Origin: Hydrogenophaga borbori
Lineage (GTDB): Bacteria > Pseudomonadota > Gammaproteobacteria > Burkholderiales > Burkholderiaceae_C
Length of the DNA stretch: 64,000 bases
NCBI RefSeq assembly: GCF_003417535.1
Contig: NZ_QVLS01000005.1
Location: forward strand, 193,501 to 257,500
Direction: 5' to 3'
Under the pieces are notes generated by a model that saw nothing but the letters and a program-made list of their open reading frames with translations, was not told the origin of the DNA and searched no databases. Numbering within the stretch: position 1 is the first letter of the stretch; every line of letters starts with the position of its first letter. This document shows positions 61,949-64,000 of this stretch, piece after piece. The position numbers and the translations under genes were made by a program.

Positions 61949-62404
61949 ATGAACCGATTCATTCCCCCACTGCTCGCGGCCGCCGCCCTCATGGCGGCTT
62001 CGGGCCCGAGCGCAGCCGCCGACAAGGAACTGAGCTGCAAGCTCACATTCACGTCCAGGCAGTGGTCGGCCGTGTACTCGAGCGCCGAGGGCGAGGGCAC
62101 GGTGAGCTGCGACAACGGCGCATCCCTGCCGGTGACCATCAGCGCGAAGGGCATCGGCCTGACCGCGGGGAAATGGAAGATCACCGATGGCACGGGCAAG
62201 TTCACCCACGTGTCCGCGATCGAGGACGTGCTGGGCAGCTACCTGGCGGTCAGCGGCGACGCCGGCGTGGCCAAGGCGGGCACCGCGCAGGTGCTGACCA
62301 AGGGCAAGGTGTCGCTGGCGCTGGCGGGCAAAGGCGAAGGCTTCGACCTCGGCATCGCCATCAGCGACTTCAAGATCGCCAAGCGCGCGGCCGAAGCGAA
62401 GTAG
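61949..62404 (+). CDS. secreted protein of unknown function, FNR-box promoter
   Basis: A 151-residue protein with a clear signal peptide (MNRFIPPLLAAAALMAASGP, cleavage near SAAA). The mature part has two cysteines (LSCKLTF, TVSCDNG) and repeated glycine/threonine beta-strand patterns (GKWKITDGTGKFTHV). AGGAGG lies six bases before the ATG. No family recognised. It is divergent from the APH-like kinase gene. Its promoter has one of the best FNR boxes here, so it is probably made at low oxygen. Confidence 0.75.
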   Translation: MNRFIPPLLAAAALMAASGPSAAADKELSCKLTFTSRQWSAVYSSAEGEGTVSCDNGASLPVTISAKGIGLTAGKWKITDGTGKFTHVSAIEDVLGSYLAVSGDAGVAKAGTAQVLTKGKVSLALAGKGEGFDLGIAISDFKIAKRAAEAK

Positions 62405-62471
62405 ACGAGGCGGACCGCGCCGCCGCGCACGGCCACAGGGTCCGCGCCACGCCGGGTGGGGTTTGCGCGCC

Positions 62472-63458
62472 CTAAAGGGGCGGGGCCGCAACGGGCCCGC
62501 CGGTGCCGAAGGCCTGTTCGAACGCGGCGAGAAAGGCCGCCAGGCGCGCGCGCGGCAAGCGGTCGATGCCGGCCGCCCCCGCGCGGCCCCCGCCACCGAA
62601 GCCGCGACACAGGCGGTCCGCGTGCGGCCGCTGCCGGGGCGCCCGCACGTTCACCATGAAGGCGTCGTCCCCGGCCGCGCGCAGCACCGCGCAAGCCCGC
62701 CCGGGTTCGCGCTCGATGCAGCGGTAGGCCAGGCTGCCCTGCACGCGCCGCGCCCAGGCCTCGTCGGGCAGCTCATACACCAAACCGGCGGCCAAGCGCC
62801 AGCGCGGCGCCAGCGCGTCGGCGCGCTCAAGGTCCTGGCGGCGGCGTTCGATCAGCGCGGCGGCCACGGGCTCGCACCGCAGAAAGTCCAGCGGGGTGGC
62901 GTGCGCCCGCATGAGGCCGTGCAGCGCGGCCGGCGCGATCAGCACGTCGGCCTCGGACTCGCCATAGGCGTTGTGGTTGATGGCTTCGCCGAGCGTGCGC
63001 AGCGTGGCCAGGTGCGGGTCGTCCAGCCCCGCCGCGTGACCGAGCGCGCGCGCGCTCGCGCCCATGCCGTCGCCGAAGGCGCCGGTGACGGCCCAGGCCG
63101 CGTGCGGCCCCCCCAGGTGGCGGTGCACGATGAGGCTGGTGCAGCGCGTGGGTGCGGTCTCGATCACGAGGGTCAGGGCGGGGTGGCGCGGCAGGGGGTC
63201 GTCGCCGGCGTGGTGGTGGTCGAAGTACTCGATGCGCACGCCGCGCGCCAGCAAGTCCAGCAGGGGCGTGCGGTTGCGCGCGAGGGAGATGTCGAGCACC
63301 GTGACCGTGTCGCCCGGGCCGGCGTCCACGCGCTCGAGCAGCGCGATCTCGCGCTTGAGGCCGGTCACCAACTGCGATTCGCGCGGCCGCGCCAGGCGCA
63401 GCTGCTGCAGCGCGCACAGGCCGTCGGCGTCGCCATTGAACACGTCCCAGTGGTTCAA
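62472..63458 (-). CDS. DHH family phosphoesterase
   Basis: A 328-residue protein starting LNHWDVFNGDADGLCALQQL. The DHH motif is IEYFDHHHAGDDPL, with the metal-site FNGDADG and a later VTGAFGDGMG. Such enzymes hydrolyse nanoRNA, cyclic dinucleotides or pyrophosphate. The start is TTG at 63458: its TTGA overlaps the TGA of the upstream gene, so translation is coupled. Upstream in-frame sequence does not look coding. The C-terminal region has RGFGGGGRAGAAGIDRLP, a DHHA1-like glycine segment. Confidence 0.8.
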   Translation of the reverse strand: MNHWDVFNGDADGLCALQQLRLARPRESQLVTGLKREIALLERVDAGPGDTVTVLDISLARNRTPLLDLLARGVRIEYFDHHHAGDDPLPRHPALTLVIETAPTRCTSLIVHRHLGGPHAAWAVTGAFGDGMGASARALGHAAGLDDPHLATLRTLGEAINHNAYGESEADVLIAPAALHGLMRAHATPLDFLRCEPVAAALIERRRQDLERADALAPRWRLAAGLVYELPDEAWARRVQGSLAYRCIEREPGRACAVLRAAGDDAFMVNVRAPRQRPHADRLCRGFGGGGRAGAAGIDRLPRARLAAFLAAFEQAFGTGGPVAAPPL

Positions 63459-64000
63459 GGCGCGGCCTGGTCGGCGGGGCCGGTGGGCGGCGGGCCGAGC
63501 GCCAGCCGCAGCTCCAGCGTGCCGTCGGCGCTGCCGCGCATGCCGAAGCCGATCGCGCGCGCCAGGTTCACCATGCCGTGGTTGCCTTCGAGGCACCAGC
63601 CCACCAACTGGCGCGTGCCGCGCGCGCGCAGGTGGTCGATCAGCATCCCCAGCAGCGCGAGGCCCAGGCCGCGGCGCTGCCAGGGCCGCGCCACCTGCAC
63701 CGCGAACTCGGCGGTGTCGTTGTCGGGGTCGCAGGCGGCGCGCGCCTCGCCGCACAGGGTGTCGCCGGACAGGGCGATGAAGCACATCTCGCGCTCGTAG
63801 TCGATCTGGCAGTAGCGCGCCAGCTCGCTGGGCGGTACCTCGCGGCGCGTGAAGAAGAAGCGCAGGCGCAGCTCCTCGGGCGAGCAGGCGGCGTAGAAGC
63901 GCGCGAGCCGTTCGCCGTCCTCCGGCCGGATCGGCCGCAGCTGGAGCGCTTCGCCGTCGATGACGGTGACGCGCTCCAGGCCCGAGGGGTAGGGGCGCAG
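63455..64000 (-). CDS. C-terminal GNAT domain of PatZ-like acetyltransferase (partial)
   Basis: The frame runs to the window edge. Its last about 180 residues read LRPYPSGLERV, LRPIRPEDGERLARFY, ELRLRFFFTRREVP, ARYCQIDYEREMCFIALSG and WQRRGLGLALLGMLIDHLRARG, the junction and GNAT domain of acetate-CoA-ligase-like protein acetyltransferases (Pat/PatZ type). The ligase-like part is outside the window. They acetylate acyl-CoA synthetases and other metabolic enzymes. It is the upstream partner of the DHH gene. Confidence 0.8.
   Translation of the reverse strand: MRPYPSGLERVTVIDGEALQLRPIRPEDGERLARFYAACSPEELRLRFFFTRREVPPSELARYCQIDYEREMCFIALSGDTLCGEARAACDPDNDTAEFAVQVARPWQRRGLGLALLGMLIDHLRARGTRQLVGWCLEGNHGMVNLARAIGFGMRGSADGTLELRLALGPPPTGPADQAAP

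Overview
The window is GC-rich chromosomal DNA of a betaproteobacterium, most likely a Comamonadaceae member (Hydrogenophaga, Acidovorax or Variovorax type). Reasons: dense GC-rich genes, many LysR regulators beside Bug/TctC-type binding proteins, DUF4148 secreted proteins, and ABC uptake genes linked to acyl-CoA dehydrogenase. There is no rRNA, tRNA, CRISPR array or intact insertion sequence. All identifications are by reading the sequence; no database search was run.

Layout. 0-5.3 kb: branched-chain-amino-acid-type ABC uptake genes (end of LivH, LivM, binding protein, LivF), an acyl-CoA dehydrogenase and a TetR regulator, probably for an aromatic or organic acid. 5.4-8.9 kb: an atypical, less GC-rich accessory patch with a multidomain YozE-like protein, a broken SDR gene, a LuxR-type gene that seems cut short and two stretches without clear genes. 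8.9-13.5 kb: a PDZ lipoprotein, a DMT exporter with a histidine-rich tail, a chemotaxis receptor and a DUF4148 protein. 13.6-16.8 kb: a four-gene Mla-type lipid transport operon. 16.9-24.8 kb: an MFS exporter, an AsmA protein, then LysR, a Bug protein, a Rieske oxygenase and its reductase. 24.8-28.5 kb: hemerythrin, a Rossmann protein, an orphan ATP synthase c subunit, a PACE exporter with divergent LysR, and YjfB. 28.6-31.9 kb: LysR divergent from a Bug protein, PnbB and PnbA, a 4-nitrobenzoate reductive pathway. 32-38.8 kb: an RND tripartite pump and an alpha/beta hydrolase relative that lacks its catalytic serine, divergent from LysR. 39.9-43.2 kb: a response regulator, a hybrid histidine kinase and two small secreted proteins. 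43.3-53.6 kb: a TetR-controlled nine-gene operon joining a complete tripartite tricarboxylate transporter (TctC, TctB, TctA) to an enolase-superfamily enzyme, two TIM-barrel isomerases, a second TctC, a Gfo/Idh/MocA oxidoreductase and a DUF993 aldolase-like protein. 53.7-54.1 kb: a second DUF4148 gene nearly identical in part to the first. 54.3-64 kb: an oxygen/redox block with an FNR-type regulator, a NarL-type response regulator and kinase, a phosphoribosyltransferase, an APH-like kinase, a CBS protein, a flavodoxin, an SDR, a DHH phosphoesterase and a PatZ-like acetyltransferase.

How it fits together. Several neighbourhoods are self-contained uptake-plus-catabolism units with their own regulators. 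The last 10 kb looks like one regulon. The FNR protein has E. coli cysteine spacing, and five FNR-like boxes occur in 6 kb, four of them with a -10-like element about 28-31 bp downstream of the box centre. The best candidates for undescribed biology are this FNR block, the DUF993/TTT operon with paired operator-like sites and an 11-bp homopolymer in its leader, and the Bug-PnbB-PnbA arrangement.
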